Origin: Nevskiales bacterium
Lineage (GTDB): Bacteria; Pseudomonadota; Gammaproteobacteria; Steroidobacterales; GCA-2729495
Assembly (NCBI GenBank): GCA_011526045.1
Contig: WYBE01000045.1
Location: 1 to 64,000 of the forward strand
DNA length: 64,000 bases
Direction of reading: 5' to 3'
Position numbers and translations under genes: made by a program. Below the pieces are notes generated by a model. It had not been told where the DNA came from. It did no database searches and saw only the letters and a program-made list of their open reading frames with translations. Below, one piece after another: positions 16,242 to 26,981 of the stretch (the stretch's first letter is position 1; each line of letters opens with the position of its first letter).

Positions 16242-17317
16242 GTTGTCGCACTCCACGGCCCCACTCCGGCCACGACCATTACACCTTCGAGCATGATCCA
16301 GACGAGGGTCACGGGGATCAGCACCTTCCAGCCAAGCCGCATGATCTGGTCATAGCGGTACCGGGGGAAGGTAGCCCTCAGCCACAGGAAACAGAACAGG
16401 AAAAACGCGATCTTCAGCGCCAGCCACCCGAGCGAGGGCCAGCGCAGCATCTCGAACCAGGTGCCATCCAGGAACGCAAACCACGGGCCTGCGAAAAACG
16501 ACTGCCAACCGCCGAAGAACATCACCGCGGTCAGTGCTGCGATCAGGATGATATTCGCATACTCGGCGAGGAAGAAAATCGCAAACGCAACGCCCGAATA
16601 CTCGACGTGGAAGCCAGCCACGATCTCGGACTCTCCCTCCGCAACGTCGAATGGCGCCCTGTTGGTCTCAGCGACACCCGCGATGAAGTAGACGATGAAC
16701 AGAGGGAACAGCGGCAACCAGAACCAGCTCAGGACGCCACCGGCCTGCGCATCGACGATTTTCCCAAGATCGAGGCTGCCTCCAGCCATGAGCACACCGA
16801 CGAGCGCAAATCCCATCGCGATCTCATAGGCGACAATCTGGGCCGCCGACCGCATGGCCCCCAGGAAGGCGTACTTCGAATTCGAGGCCCAGCCCGCCAG
16901 AATCACGCCATAAACGCCGAGCGAGGTCAGCGCGAGCACGTACAGGAGGCCGGCATCTATTTCCGCGATGGCAAAGCCTGGGAACAACGGGATCACCGCC
17001 CAGGTGGCGAATGCCGGTACGATCGCGAGCAGCGGTGCAACCAGGAACAGGAACCGGTTGGAACTGCTCGGGATCACCACCTCCTTGACGATCAGCTTGA
17101 TGGTGTCGGCGAACGGCTGAAACCACCCGCGAGGGCCCACCCGGTTCGGGCCGATACGATTCTGCATGTAGCCGATGACTTTGCGTTCGATGTACGTCAG
17201 GAAGGCTACGCACAGGATCAGGATGACCAGTAGGGGGGCAATCTGCACCACGATGAGCACAATGGCCCGCAGCGCATCCGGCAGGAACCCCAGCAGCCCA
17301 TCCAGCCAAGCAATCAT
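16238..17317 (-). CDS. nuoH: NADH-quinone oxidoreductase subunit H
   Basis: A 359-residue membrane protein with eight or nine spans that forms the quinone-access chamber of complex I at the junction of the arms. Diagnostic segments are [20 protein letters not shown] and [20 protein letters not shown]. It starts with ATG at 17317, nine bases after nuoG. Confidence 0.98.
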   Translation of the reverse strand: MIAWLDGLLGFLPDALRAIVLIVVQIAPLLVILILCVAFLTYIERKVIGYMQNRIGPNRVGPRGWFQPFADTIKLIVKEVVIPSSSNRFLFLVAPLLAIVPAFATWAVIPLFPGFAIAEIDAGLLYVLALTSLGVYGVILAGWASNSKYAFLGAMRSAAQIVAYEIAMGFALVGVLMAGGSLDLGKIVDAQAGGVLSWFWLPLFPLFIVYFIAGVAETNRAPFDVAEGESEIVAGFHVEYSGVAFAIFFLAEYANIILIAALTAVMFFGGWQSFFAGPWFAFLDGTWFEMLRWPSLGWLALKIAFFLFCFLWLRATFPRYRYDQIMRLGWKVLIPVTLVWIMLEGVMVVAGVGPWSATT

Positions 17318-17326
17318 GAAAGCCCC

Positions 17327-19528
17327 TCAGGCACGGCGCCGCTCTGCCACCGGCGCCTCGGCCGATCCGATGCCGGTGGTTCGTTGCAGGGAAACTGCGC
17401 GACGAACCAGCGCATCGACCTGGTAGATGGGCACGTCGAGTGCCGCGAGCGCCAGGGCATCGTCGGCGACGGCTGCTGCTGGAGCCACGCGCGGCCGATG
17501 CGCGGCATCGGACTGGATGCCCTCGCACGCCTTTCTGACCTCGTCCCTCACGGCTTCCGAGCTGGCGAAGTTGAATCCCGGCACGCCGATACGGGTGCCG
17601 AGCATCCGGAGGATCTTCCATCCCGGCCGCGCATTGCCGACGGGCTTCGCCACTGCGTCGAAACTCTGCCAGCGGCCTTCGACATTGACGTAGCTCCCGG
17701 AGTGCTCGGCGAAACCGGCCAACGGCAGGGCGACCCGCGCAACACCCTTGATCGCGTCGGTCAGGTAGGGCGTCAGCGCCACCACCGAGCGCGCTTGACG
17801 ACAGGCGTCGAGCGCGCGCTGGCCATCGGCGCAATCCGCGTCGATTTCCAGCCCGTGAAGCACCAACACGGACGGCGGCGATGCGAGCATCTGCGCCGCC
17901 GTTGCGCCAGCCGTTTCTCGCCTGGCCCCCGCCACCGCCCGGTGCGGCAGTGCGCCAGCGAGAGCGAGTCCGGCGGCATTCGCGCCCTCCGTGATGTAAC
18001 CGAGCGTCGATCCGGTCGCCTGGCAAAGCTCGCCGGCCAGAAATTCGATCAGGGAGAAATCCGGGTGGCGCTGGCTCAGTTGACCGAGAAAGACGGCCGA
18101 ATTCGTCGCAGTACGCAATGCCTCCACCAGCCGTTGGTGGCGCTCCGTTGGAGCGGGCGCCTGGCCGATGATCCCGCTGGACGAGTCCTGCCGCCCGCCA
18201 CTGTGTCCGGTGGCTGCCCGCAGTAACGTGGCGAGTTCCAACCAGAAGTCGGCCGGCCGGCCGTTGACGTAACTTGCCACCGGGAACAGGTAGCGATACT
18301 CGGCCGGATTCACGAAATGAACCTGCGCCCCGCGGAGCGTCGCCATGCGGACCCGATGCGCGAACAAAGGCACCTCGCCGCGCAGGTTGGAACCGACGAC
18401 CAGCAATTGCTGCAGATCCGGGATCCCGGCGATCGGCATGCCGAGGGAAGGAAACGGCGGATCGCTCTCCTGGGAACGGAAATCGCGACGCCGCAGTCGA
18501 TAGTCGATGTTGGCCGACCCGAGGTGATCGAGCAGTCGCGCGAACAGGTACCCCTCCTCGGTGGTCGTGCCCGGGGAGAGCAGCGCACCAATATCGCCAG
18601 TCTCGCGGCCGCCGGTCAGCTCCGCCGCAACCGCTTCGAGCGCTTCATCCCAACTGGTCTCGCGCCAGCCATCGTCCGCCCTGATCATGGGCTCCAGCAG
18701 GCGATCGCGTGCGTAGATGCCTTCGTAGCTGAAGCGGTCACGATCGGAGATCCAGGTCTCGTTCAGACTCTCGCAGGGCCTGGGCACCACCCGCTTCACG
18801 CGGCCATCCATCACGTGCGCATAGAGGTGCGAACCGAAGCAGTCGTGCGGTGCAATGGTGGGCCGCTGGGTCATCTCCCAGGCGCGCGCCGAAAACCGGA
18901 ACGGCTTGCTGTTGAGCGCACCGACCGGGCACAGGTCGATGATGTTCCCCGATAATTCGTGGGTTACGCCACGCTCTATGTAGGGTGCAATCTCGACGCG
19001 GTCGCCGCGGCCAATCGTGCCGAGCTCCTGGAACCCGGCAATCTCCTGCGTAAAGCGCACACATCGCGTGCAATGGATGCAGCGGGTCATGTCGGTAGAC
19101 ACCAGCGGCCCGATGTCCTTGTCACGCACCACCCGCTTGCGTTCTGTATAGCGCGACACGTCGCGCCCGAAGCCCATGGCGAGATCCTGCAGTTCGCACT
19201 CACCACCCTGGTCGCAGATCGGGCAATCCAGCGGGTGATTGATGAGCAGAAACTCCATGGTGGCCTTCTGCGCACCCAGGGCTTTTTCCGATCGCGTGTG
19301 CACTTTCATGCCCGGGGTGACCGGCGTGGCGCAGGCGGGCATCGGTTTCGGTGCGTTCTCCACTTCCACCAGGCACATGCGGCAATTCGCGGCGATGGAC
19401 AGCTTGGCGTGGTAACAGAACCGCGGAATGTAGATCCCCGCAGCGTCGGTAACCTCGATCAGCATCTGTCCGGGCCGGGCCTCGAACTCCCGGCCGTTCA
19501 CCTGGATGGTGCAACTGTCCTGGGTCAT
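17327..19528 (-). CDS. nuoG: NADH-quinone oxidoreductase subunit G
   Basis: A 733-residue peripheral-arm subunit. The N-terminal 2Fe-2S domain has Cys at 38, 49, 52 and 66. Next is the HCTRCVRF 4Fe-4S region with its histidine ligand (about 100-115), then a further four-Cys motif ending DLCPVGALNSKPF and a long molybdopterin-oxidoreductase-like domain that no longer binds cofactor. Length fits the 700-800-residue proteobacterial form. The C terminus diverges, as is normal for this subunit. Confidence 0.97.
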   Translation of the reverse strand: MTQDSCTIQVNGREFEARPGQMLIEVTDAAGIYIPRFCYHAKLSIAANCRMCLVEVENAPKPMPACATPVTPGMKVHTRSEKALGAQKATMEFLLINHPLDCPICDQGGECELQDLAMGFGRDVSRYTERKRVVRDKDIGPLVSTDMTRCIHCTRCVRFTQEIAGFQELGTIGRGDRVEIAPYIERGVTHELSGNIIDLCPVGALNSKPFRFSARAWEMTQRPTIAPHDCFGSHLYAHVMDGRVKRVVPRPCESLNETWISDRDRFSYEGIYARDRLLEPMIRADDGWRETSWDEALEAVAAELTGGRETGDIGALLSPGTTTEEGYLFARLLDHLGSANIDYRLRRRDFRSQESDPPFPSLGMPIAGIPDLQQLLVVGSNLRGEVPLFAHRVRMATLRGAQVHFVNPAEYRYLFPVASYVNGRPADFWLELATLLRAATGHSGGRQDSSSGIIGQAPAPTERHQRLVEALRTATNSAVFLGQLSQRHPDFSLIEFLAGELCQATGSTLGYITEGANAAGLALAGALPHRAVAGARRETAGATAAQMLASPPSVLVLHGLEIDADCADGQRALDACRQARSVVALTPYLTDAIKGVARVALPLAGFAEHSGSYVNVEGRWQSFDAVAKPVGNARPGWKILRMLGTRIGVPGFNFASSEAVRDEVRKACEGIQSDAAHRPRVAPAAAVADDALALAALDVPIYQVDALVRRAVSLQRTTGIGSAEAPVAERRRA

Positions 19529-19550
19529 ACGGCCCCGCGCTCGTTATTCA

Positions 19551-20864
19551 TCAGGCGGCCTCCACATCGGCGGGCGCATCGACGATCGAACGACCTTCGT
19601 TCGCAACCATGTACTCAAACTCATGACGGAAATGCCGTATGAAACTCTGCACCGGCCATGCGGCTGCATCTCCAAACGCGCAGATGGTATGGCCTTCGAT
19701 ACGGCCCGCGACGTCCAGCAGCAGCGTGATGTCCTCAGCACGACCTTTGCCTTCGACGATCCGGGCCAGCATCCGGTGCAGCCAGCCGGTGCCCTCGCGG
19801 CACGGGGTACACTGGCCGCAACTCTCTGCATGATAGAAACGGCTGATGCGCCGTAGCAGTGACACCATGCAGGTGGTCTCATCCATGACGATCACCGCTC
19901 CGGTGCCGAGTGCCGAACCGGCTGCTTTTACGGAGTTGTAGTCCATCGTCATGCCGGCCACGGCTGCTGCCGGCAATACCGGCACGGACACACCTCCGGG
20001 TATCACCGCCTTCAGGCGCCGGCCGTCCCGGACGCCACCCGCAATGTCGAGCAACTCATCGAACGCGATGCCCAGTGGCAGTTCGAAGTTGCCGGGCCGG
20101 TTCACGTGCCCGGAGACCGAGAAGACCATGGTGCCGCCCGAATCCTTCGGCCCAAGACCGGCAAACCATTCCGGCCCCTTGCGGAGAATCGTTGGCACCG
20201 AGGCGAAGCTCTGGGTGTTGTTGATGGTGGTGGGCGCACCGAACAATCCCTTGTTCGCCGGGAACGGCGGCTTGAAGCGCGGCCGACCCTGTTTTCCTTC
20301 CAGGGACTCGAGCAGGCCGGTTTCCTCGCCGCAGATGTAGGCACCGGCACCGATGAACGTGTGCAGGTCAAAGTCGACCCCGGAGCCCCGGATATTCCGC
20401 CCGAGGAGGCCAGCCGCATAAGCCTCCTTCAAGGCGGCCTCGAATCGCGGAATCGGCTCATCCAGGAACTCGCCCCGGATGTAGTTGTAGCCAACGGTGG
20501 CCCCCATCGCGTATCCGCCGATTGCCATACCCTCGATGACCGCGTGCGGATTGAAGCGGAGAATGTCCCGGTCGTGGCAGGTTCCGGGCTCGCTCTCGTC
20601 GGAATTGCACACCAGGTACTTCTGCACGGGCTTGTCCTTCGGCATGAAGCTCCACTTCACGCCGGTCGGAAATCCGGCACCGCCACGGCCACGAAGACCC
20701 GACGCCTTGACGGTATTGATGACCTCATCCCGGCTCAATCCGCCCGACAGGATCTTCTCCCAAGCCTGGTATCCCCCGGTCCTCCGGTAGGTATCGATGC
20801 TCCATGGCCGGTCATGGCCGAGGGTGGCGAAACACACCAGGTTGTGGCGAGGCTCGGCGCTCAC
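19551..20864 (-). CDS. nuoF: NADH-quinone oxidoreductase subunit F (NADH/FMN site)
   Basis: A 437-residue subunit that binds NADH, FMN and cluster N3. [15 protein letters not shown] marks the nucleotide-binding glycine-rich region and [12 protein letters not shown] with a later Cys the 4Fe-4S site. GTG at 20864 overlaps the nuoE TGA by four bases and is preferred over upstream in-frame codons that lie inside nuoE; the first recognisable residues then follow at once. Confidence 0.97.
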   Translation of the reverse strand: MSAEPRHNLVCFATLGHDRPWSIDTYRRTGGYQAWEKILSGGLSRDEVINTVKASGLRGRGGAGFPTGVKWSFMPKDKPVQKYLVCNSDESEPGTCHDRDILRFNPHAVIEGMAIGGYAMGATVGYNYIRGEFLDEPIPRFEAALKEAYAAGLLGRNIRGSGVDFDLHTFIGAGAYICGEETGLLESLEGKQGRPRFKPPFPANKGLFGAPTTINNTQSFASVPTILRKGPEWFAGLGPKDSGGTMVFSVSGHVNRPGNFELPLGIAFDELLDIAGGVRDGRRLKAVIPGGVSVPVLPAAAVAGMTMDYNSVKAAGSALGTGAVIVMDETTCMVSLLRRISRFYHAESCGQCTPCREGTGWLHRMLARIVEGKGRAEDITLLLDVAGRIEGHTICAFGDAAAWPVQSFIRHFRHEFEYMVANEGRSIVDAPADVEAA

Positions 20865-21361
20865 TCGAGGGAATCCAGTATCTCGTCCACCCGCGCCGGT
20901 GTCAGATTCTCGTGAAAGCGGTGATCCACCATCATCATGGGAGCGCCGGTACAGGCGGCCAGGCACTCCTCTTCCTTCTTCAGGTAGATCCTGCCGTCAG
21001 CTGTGGACTCACCGGCGGCGATCCCGAGCTTCTTTTCCACATAGGAAAGAATCTGTTCCCCGCCACGAAGCATGCAGCAGATGTTCGTGCACACCGAGAC
21101 GCTGTGGCGGCCGACCGGACGAGTCTCGAACATCGAGTAGAAGGAAGCGACCTCATAGACCTGGATTGCGGGGAGTTTCAGGTACTGCGCCACGGCATCG
21201 AGGAGTTCCGGGGTCAGATAACCGCCGTTCCCGTGCTGAACCGCGTGCAGTGCGCCAATTACCGCAGATCGCTGCCGTCCCTCCGGAAACTTCGCGACCC
21301 AATGATCGATTTCCTCGCGGACATGCTCGGACAAGATCGTTGCTGTCAGGGTTTCATTCAT
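20861..21361 (-). CDS. nuoE: NADH-quinone oxidoreductase subunit E (2Fe-2S)
   Basis: A 166-residue thioredoxin-like subunit with cluster N1a ligands in [11 protein letters not shown] and CLAACTGAP. The N-terminal helical part ([20 protein letters not shown]) is as in the family. It starts at 21361, nine bases after nuoD, and overlaps nuoF by four. Confidence 0.97.
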   Translation of the reverse strand: MNETLTATILSEHVREEIDHWVAKFPEGRQRSAVIGALHAVQHGNGGYLTPELLDAVAQYLKLPAIQVYEVASFYSMFETRPVGRHSVSVCTNICCMLRGGEQILSYVEKKLGIAAGESTADGRIYLKKEEECLAACTGAPMMMVDHRFHENLTPARVDEILDSLE

Positions 21362-21370
21362 CGCTCTGGC

Positions 21371-22624
21371 CTACCGGTCGATCTCGCCGAACACGATATC
21401 CTGGGTCCCGATCACGGCGACCACGTCGGCGAGCATGTGCCCCCTGACCATCTCGTCCATCGCCGAAAGATGCGGGAAGCCAGGCGCCCGAACCTTGAGT
21501 CGATACGGCTTGTTCGCACCATCGGAGATGAGATACACGCCAAACTCTCCCTTCGGATGCTCGACGGCTGCATAAGCCTCACCAGCGGGCACGCAATAAC
21601 CCTCGGTGAAAAGCTTGAAGTGATGGATCAGGGACTCCATGTCAGCCTTCATTGCCTCGCGGGAGGGAGGCACCAGCTTGTGGTCATCGACCATGACAGG
21701 GCCGGGATTGGCACGCAGCCAGTTCACGCACTGCTGGATGATCCGGTTGGATTGGCGAAGCTCCTCCATGCGGACCAGGTAGCGGTCGTAGCAGTCGCCA
21801 TTCACGCCGACGGGAATATCGAAATCGAGATCCGCGTAGGTTTCGTAGGGCTGCTTCTTGCGCAGATCCCACGCAATGCCCGACCCGCGCAGCATCGGCC
21901 CGGTGAAGCCAAGCTGCATCGCACGCTCGGGCGTGACGACGCCGACATTGACGGTGCGCTGCTTCCAGATCCGGTTATCGGTCAGCAGCGTTTCGTACTC
22001 GTCGATGTACCCGGGAAAGCGACGGGTGAAGTCCTCGATGAAGTCGAGCATCGTGCCGTCACGAGAGCGATTAAGGCGCCTGATCTCCGACTCCGAGTGC
22101 CACTTGGATTCGCGGTACTTCGGCATGGTGTCCGGAAGATCCCGATACACCCCGCCCGGACGGTAATAGGTCGCGTGCATGCGCGTACCGGAAACCGCCT
22201 CGTAGCAGTCCATGAGATCTTCGCGCTCGCGGAAGCAGTACAGAAAGACGGTCATGGCTCCGATGTCCAGACCGTGACAGCCAAGCCACAGGAGGTGATT
22301 GAGAATGCGGGTGATCTCGTCGAACATCACCCGGATGTACTGAGCCCGTACCGGCGGTGTCACGCCGAGCAGTTTCTCGATTGCGAGCACATAGCCGTGC
22401 TCGTTGCACATCATGGACACGTAGTCGAGACGGTCCATGTAGCCGATACTCTGATTGAACGGCTTCGTCTCCGCGAGTTTCTCCGTCGCCCGATGCAGCA
22501 AACCGATGTGCGGGTCGGCCTTCAGGATGACCTCCCCTTCCATCTCGAGCACCAGGCGCAACACGCCATGCGCTGCAGGGTGCTGCGGGCCGAAATTGAC
22601 GGTGAACTGCTGGAACTCCGCCAT
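21371..22624 (-). CDS. nuoD: NADH-quinone oxidoreductase subunit D
   Basis: A 417-residue subunit lining the quinone cavity, related to hydrogenase large subunits ([15 protein letters not shown] near the start, [10 protein letters not shown] in the middle, [18 protein letters not shown] at the end). ATG at 22624 follows a GATAGGG ribosome site four bases after nuoC; a GTG at 22639 in frame would overlap nuoC and is less likely. NuoC and NuoD are separate here, not fused as in Escherichia coli. Confidence 0.97.
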   Translation of the reverse strand: MAEFQQFTVNFGPQHPAAHGVLRLVLEMEGEVILKADPHIGLLHRATEKLAETKPFNQSIGYMDRLDYVSMMCNEHGYVLAIEKLLGVTPPVRAQYIRVMFDEITRILNHLLWLGCHGLDIGAMTVFLYCFREREDLMDCYEAVSGTRMHATYYRPGGVYRDLPDTMPKYRESKWHSESEIRRLNRSRDGTMLDFIEDFTRRFPGYIDEYETLLTDNRIWKQRTVNVGVVTPERAMQLGFTGPMLRGSGIAWDLRKKQPYETYADLDFDIPVGVNGDCYDRYLVRMEELRQSNRIIQQCVNWLRANPGPVMVDDHKLVPPSREAMKADMESLIHHFKLFTEGYCVPAGEAYAAVEHPKGEFGVYLISDGANKPYRLKVRAPGFPHLSAMDEMVRGHMLADVVAVIGTQDIVFGEIDR

Positions 22625-22628
22625 CGCC

Positions 22629-23321
22629 CTATCCGCCACCCGACCCCGCGCCGTGCGGGTTCTCTTCGCGAATCACCCGCGGCACCAGCACCCTGGGCTC
22701 AATGCTGACCGGCTGGTAAATGACGCGATTCTTCTCAGGGTCGTAGCGGACCTCCAGGTTGCCCGAGATCGGAAAATCCTTGCGAAACGGATGTCCGATG
22801 AACCCGTAATCGGTCAGTATCCGCCGCAGATCGGGATGCCCCTCGAAGAGCACGCCGAACAGGTCGAATGCCTCCCGCTCGTACCAATCGGCCGCCTGCC
22901 AGATCGGAATCACGGATGGCACGACCGGAGGGTTGGCGGCCCCCGTAAAAACACGTAGCCGGAGACGGTAGTTTCCACTGATCGACAGCAGATGATAGAC
23001 GACCGCGAATCGGCGCTGGTCGTACGACTCATCCGCCGCCGGCACGATCTGCTCGCGCATGGCGGCGCGACCGAATCCGGAGCCACTAGCCTCGGTCGTC
23101 TCCCATTCGCTTCGGCCGAACGCGAGATAGTCGACGGCGCACAGATCGATCAGCATCTCGAAACGCAGCTCCGGATCGTCACGCAGGATCCGGGCCACTT
23201 CGAGCAGGTCGTCACGGGCCACTTCGTAGGTCAGTTCGCCACAACCGGACCCGACGGCAATCAGCCGGGGCCCAAGGCACGCAGCGACGCGGGACGCCAG
23301 TTGCTCATAACGCGGGGTCAT
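22629..23321 (-). CDS. nuoC: NADH-quinone oxidoreductase subunit C
   Basis: A 230-residue peripheral subunit of about 30 kDa class. The C-terminal signature is [20 protein letters not shown] followed by [19 protein letters not shown]. It is seven bases after nuoB and four before nuoD. The N terminus is somewhat longer than average but still typical. Confidence 0.96.
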   Translation of the reverse strand: MTPRYEQLASRVAACLGPRLIAVGSGCGELTYEVARDDLLEVARILRDDPELRFEMLIDLCAVDYLAFGRSEWETTEASGSGFGRAAMREQIVPAADESYDQRRFAVVYHLLSISGNYRLRLRVFTGAANPPVVPSVIPIWQAADWYEREAFDLFGVLFEGHPDLRRILTDYGFIGHPFRKDFPISGNLEVRYDPEKNRVIYQPVSIEPRVLVPRVIREENPHGAGSGGG

Positions 23322-23328
23322 CGGCGTG

Positions 23329-23820
23329 CTAGCGCGCTATGGTGCTGCTGCGCCGGATCTTGTTCTGCAATTGCAGAATTCCGTACAGCAATGCCTCGGC
23401 CGTCGGCGGGCAACCGGGCACGTAAACGTCCACCGGCACGATTCGGTCGCAGCCGCGCACGACTGCGTAGGAATAGTGGTAGTACCCGCCTCCGTTGGCA
23501 CAGGAACCCATGGAGATGACCCACTTCGGGTCGGGCATCTGGTCATAGACCTTGCGCAACGCGGGCGCCATCTTGTTGGTCAGCGTACCGGCGACAATCA
23601 TGACGTCGGACTGGCGCGGACTAGGGCGGAAGATGACGCCGAATCGATCCAGGTCGTAGCGTGCGGCTCCGGCATGCATCATCTCGACCGCGCAGCAGGC
23701 GAGTCCGAAGGTCATCGGCCACAAGGAACCGGTCCGCGCCCAGTTGACCAGGTCATCCAGCTTCGTAACCACGAAGCCACGCTGCTGGAGCATCGCCGGC
23801 GGGGCTGCGGTCAATCCCAT
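23329..23820 (-). CDS. nuoB: NADH-quinone oxidoreductase subunit B (cluster N2)
   Basis: A 163-residue subunit that binds the terminal cluster N2 next to quinone: the paired cysteines in [11 protein letters not shown], then [10 protein letters not shown] and [11 protein letters not shown]. The ATG at 23820 (MGLTAAP) has GGGGC in front and overlaps nuoA by ten bases; an ATG-type start seven residues earlier at 23841 is also open but lies further inside nuoA. Confidence 0.97.
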   Translation of the reverse strand: MGLTAAPPAMLQQRGFVVTKLDDLVNWARTGSLWPMTFGLACCAVEMMHAGAARYDLDRFGVIFRPSPRQSDVMIVAGTLTNKMAPALRKVYDQMPDPKWVISMGSCANGGGYYHYSYAVVRGCDRIVPVDVYVPGCPPTAEALLYGILQLQNKIRRSSTIAR

Positions 23821-24167
23821 TCCAGCGCCCCTTTCTTCCATTCGTAGATGAAGCCCACGACCAGGACCGCAAGGAAAATCGCCATGGCGACCAGGCCCGC
23901 CAGGCCGAGCCCGTCAAGCGCCACCGCCCAGGGAAACAGGAATGCGATCTCCAGATCGAAAATGATGAACAGGATTGCGACCAGATAGTAGCGGACGTCG
24001 AACTTCATGCGAGTGTCTTCGAAGGCCTCGAAGCCACACTCATACGCAGAAAGCTTGGCGGCAGTCTTGTCTCCCCGTCCAAGCAGCAGCCCGAGCCCAA
24101 GCAGGATCAGTCCGACGGCCAGCGCGAGACCCAGGAAGACAAAGATGGGCAGGTAGCTCTCTAGCAA
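23811..24167 (-). CDS. nuoA: NADH-quinone oxidoreductase subunit A
   Basis: A three-span membrane subunit, first gene of the nuo operon. There is no ATG. TTG at 24167 gives 118 residues beginning [13 protein letters not shown], the usual family start and length; an alternative TTG at 24194 adds nine residues. Segments [19 protein letters not shown] and [12 protein letters not shown] are diagnostic. It begins 92 bases past the 3' end of tRNA-Leu. Confidence 0.95.
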   Translation of the reverse strand: MLESYLPIFVFLGLALAVGLILLGLGLLLGRGDKTAAKLSAYECGFEAFEDTRMKFDVRYYLVAILFIIFDLEIAFLFPWAVALDGLGLAGLVAMAIFLAVLVVGFIYEWKKGALEWD

Positions 24168-24259
24168 TTCAGTTCTCGACAATCCACGTTCCAACCAATC
24201 TGCCCGCCGGAACCGGCGTCATCCGTTCGCGCCGGACCAGCATGCGAATATCCGCTCAA

Positions 24260-24345
24260 TGGTGCCGATGGTGAGACTCGAACTCACACGGCTTGCGCCA
24301 CCGCCCCCTCAAGACGGCGTGTCTACCAATTCCACCACATCGGCA
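24260..24345 (-). tRNA. tRNA-Leu (GAG)
   Basis: An 86-nt class II tRNA with encoded CCA. The anticodon arm is CCGTC-TTGAGGG-GGCGG with anticodon GAG; the acceptor is TGCCGATG pairing CATCGGCA; the variable arm is GGCGCAAGCC-like, and the T arm GTGAGTTCGAGTCTCAC. It lies 27 bases after secG and before nuoA, a placement widely shared in gammaproteobacteria; it is probably processed from the secG transcript. Confidence 0.95.
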
Positions 24346-24372
24346 AGGTTATCTGTCGTTCCTGAGGCAGCC

Positions 24373-24777
24373 TTACGGACTCTTTCCGGCCGTATCACCA
24401 CCCGCGGGGGCGACCGGCGAAGGCTCGGTCGGCGCCGCGCTGGAATCTTCCGGCTCCACATTGGTTCCGATCGGAGCTGCCCCGGCAGCCGGCGCGCCCT
24501 GCGTCGGCGCCTCATCAATGATGCTTCTGACCACCGGTCGTTGCGCACCGAGGTAGGCAAGTCCCAGGCTGGTGGCGAAAAACATCGTTGCGAGTATCGC
24601 TGTTGATCGCGACAGGAAATTGGCCGAGCCCTTGGCCCCGAATACCGTCGCTGAGGCTCCCGCACCGAAGGCCGCGCCCGCGTCGGCGCCCTTTCCGCGT
24701 TGCACGAGGATCAGGCCGATCATCATCACGCCGATGATCACGTGGACAACCAAGACAAGTGTGTGAATCGTCGTCAT
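24373..24777 (-). CDS. secG: Preprotein translocase subunit SecG
   Basis: A 134-residue inner-membrane protein that supports SecYE protein export. Two membrane spans flank the conserved cytoplasmic loop LILVQRGKGADAGAAFGAGA. A long Ala/Pro/Glu-rich tail follows, as often seen. ATG at 24777 shares a base with the tpiA stop (TGATG), so the two are coupled. Confidence 0.95.
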   Translation of the reverse strand: MTTIHTLVLVVHVIIGVMMIGLILVQRGKGADAGAAFGAGASATVFGAKGSANFLSRSTAILATMFFATSLGLAYLGAQRPVVRSIIDEAPTQGAPAAGAAPIGTNVEPEDSSAAPTEPSPVAPAGGDTAGKSP

Positions 24778-25538
24778 CAAACCAGCCCCGACGCTGCGCG
24801 GCAAATACTCAAAAAATCCACGGCATCGAGCGAAGCACCCCCAACCAGCCCACCGTCAATGTCCGGCTGGGAGAATAGCGCGGCCGCGTTTGCACCCTTG
24901 ACGCTGCCACCATAAAGGATCCGCAGCTGCGCGGACATTTTAGCATCCTGCGCCGCAACGATGCTCCGAATGAATGCGTGCACTTCCTGGGCCTGGGCGG
25001 GTGTGGCGGTTCGACCGGTCCCGATGGCCCACACGGGCTCGTAGGCTATGACGCCCGCGCCCAGGTCACTCGCGCTGACGCGCTCGAGAACCGCGTCCAG
25101 CTGGCGCGCGACAACGCTCCTGGTCTGGCCAGACTCGCGTTCCTGCAGAGTCTCTCCAACGCAGAGGATCGGGCACAGGCCGGCCGTGCGGACCGCCACG
25201 AACTTGTGCGCGACGACGGCGTCCGTCTCGCCAAACAGCGTTCGACGTTCCGAGTGACCTACGATGACATGACTGCAACCGACATCCCGCAGCATGGCGG
25301 CGGAGACTTCACCCGTAAACGCGCCCGATGATTCGCTGGAAACATTCTGCGCGGCGAGCAACATGCCGCTGCCGGCAAGGCTCTGCCCGATCTCGGCGAG
25401 GTACACGTAGGGCGGGCAGATCATGACGTCCGCGGCTGGTGCGCTCGGGCGGCCGGCGCAGAGCACGCCAAGCAGCCTTGCATTGGCGGCCCGGTCGCCG
25501 TGCAGCTTCCAGTTTCCCGCGACGAGAGGCCGACGCAT
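24777..25538 (-). CDS. tpiA: Triosephosphate isomerase
   Basis: A 253-residue TIM-barrel enzyme interconverting dihydroxyacetone phosphate and glyceraldehyde 3-phosphate. It starts MRRPLVAGNWKLHG (catalytic Lys), has VIVGHSERR (His), AYEPVWAIGTG (Glu) and LYGGSVKG for the phosphate. ATG at 25538 follows GTGGAA; the longer frame to 25631 is rejected because the family begins at this point. Confidence 0.97.
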   Translation of the reverse strand: MRRPLVAGNWKLHGDRAANARLLGVLCAGRPSAPAADVMICPPYVYLAEIGQSLAGSGMLLAAQNVSSESSGAFTGEVSAAMLRDVGCSHVIVGHSERRTLFGETDAVVAHKFVAVRTAGLCPILCVGETLQERESGQTRSVVARQLDAVLERVSASDLGAGVIAYEPVWAIGTGRTATPAQAQEVHAFIRSIVAAQDAKMSAQLRILYGGSVKGANAAALFSQPDIDGGLVGGASLDAVDFLSICRAASGLV

Positions 25539-25637
25539 CCGCAATTCCACCACGGTACCGCGTGGGCATCGCGGGATGCGACGCCGCCATGAACGGCCGC
25601 GAAGGTTAGCTTCCCGGCCTCCCGAAATCAATCGCGG

Positions 25638-26981
25638 CTAGCCCGTACCGGCAGCCACCGCCGATACTGCGCGGGCGATCTCCTCGGCAAGGCTCCTGAT
25701 CTCGCGCTCGTCCTGGCCTTCCACCATGACCCGCACAACCGGTTCCGTACCCGACGCGCGCAGCACCACCCGCCCCCTGGCCCCGAGTCGGTCCTCGACC
25801 TTGGCTACAGCCTCCCGAACGGGCGCAGCCCGATCCAACTCGATGCGTCGCGGTGTCCGTACGTTGATCAGTACCTGCGGCAAACGCGTCATGCCGGCGG
25901 CGAGGTCCGCCAGGGTCCGGTCCGTACGCTTGATGATCGAGAGCACTTGCAGCGCGGTAACCAGGCCGTCGCCGGTAGTCGTCTTATCGAGGCAGAGAAT
26001 ATGCCCCGAGGTCTCACCGCCCAGTTCGCCGCCGGTGCGCCGTAAAAGCTCCATGACATAACGGTCGCCGACGGCGGCGCGCTGAAAGCTCACGCCCTGC
26101 GCGGACAGGGCAAGCTCCAGGCCGAGATTGCTCATCAGGGTTCCCACCACCGGCCCCCGGAGCACGTTTCGTTCCCGCCGGTCGGTCGCCAGCACATACA
26201 GAAGCTGGTCGCCGTCGATGAGATCGCCGTTGTGATCGACCATCACCACACGGTCACCATCCCCGTCGAACCCGATACCGATCGCCGCACCGACGCCCTT
26301 GACCATGACCTGCAGCAGGCCGGGCTTGGTCGAGCCACAACCATCGTTGATGTTTCGCCCGTTCGGCGAACATCCGATCGGGATGATCTCCGCGCCAAGT
26401 TCGGCCAGGGTCCTGGGACCAACCTTGTAACTGGCACCGTGCGAACAATCGACCACCACTTTTATGCCATCCAGACGCAAATCTGCGGGCACGGTGCCGA
26501 GGCAGAACCTCTGGTACTGCTCCCCGGCCTGCTCCAGGCGCTTGGCCCGGCCGAGCGCCTGGGAATCGCGCGTGATGGCCGACTCGCCCAGATGACTCTC
26601 GATGCGTTCCTCCAGTTCGTCCGACAGCTTGGCCCCGCTGCGGTCGAAAAACTTGATGCCGTTGTCGTAGAACGGATTGTGCGAGGCGCTGATCACCACC
26701 CCGAGATCCGCCTGCAGGGCTTGTGTCATATAAGCGATGCCGGGAGTCGGTAACGGCCCGAGCAGCAGTACATCCATGCCGGCGGCCACGAACCCGGCCT
26801 CCAGTGCCGACTCGAACATGTAACCGGACACCCGCGTGTCCTTGCCGATTACGACACTGCCGCCGCCGGGCGCCAGCACTCGCGCAGCGGCACTCGCCAG
26901 GCGCAGTGCCAGCTCCGCGGTCATGGGATGATCCCCGACACGACCCCTGATGCCGTCGGTCCCGAAGAACTCTCTAGCCAT
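25638..26981 (-). CDS. glmM: Phosphoglucosamine mutase
   Basis: A 447-residue enzyme converting glucosamine 6-phosphate to the 1-phosphate for peptidoglycan and LPS precursors. The active-site serine is about residue 100 in SASHNPFYDNG; the metal loop is FDGDGDR and the C-terminal phosphate loop RASGTEPVVRVM. Its ATG overlaps folP by eight bases. The folP-glmM-tpiA-secG order is conserved in gammaproteobacteria. Confidence 0.98.
   Translation of the reverse strand: MAREFFGTDGIRGRVGDHPMTAELALRLASAAARVLAPGGGSVVIGKDTRVSGYMFESALEAGFVAAGMDVLLLGPLPTPGIAYMTQALQADLGVVISASHNPFYDNGIKFFDRSGAKLSDELEERIESHLGESAITRDSQALGRAKRLEQAGEQYQRFCLGTVPADLRLDGIKVVVDCSHGASYKVGPRTLAELGAEIIPIGCSPNGRNINDGCGSTKPGLLQVMVKGVGAAIGIGFDGDGDRVVMVDHNGDLIDGDQLLYVLATDRRERNVLRGPVVGTLMSNLGLELALSAQGVSFQRAAVGDRYVMELLRRTGGELGGETSGHILCLDKTTTGDGLVTALQVLSIIKRTDRTLADLAAGMTRLPQVLINVRTPRRIELDRAAPVREAVAKVEDRLGARGRVVLRASGTEPVVRVMVEGQDEREIRSLAEEIARAVSAVAAGTG

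Noticed and set aside
20804-22708. A 634-codon plus-strand frame over nuoE and nuoD
   Set aside because: Antisense to conserved genes with clear cluster-binding motifs.
24200-24225. Small CGCCGG-AA-CCGGCG palindrome between tRNA-Leu and nuoA
   Set aside because: Six-base GC stems of this type arise often in such GC-rich DNA; no T-run or conserved site marks it as functional.
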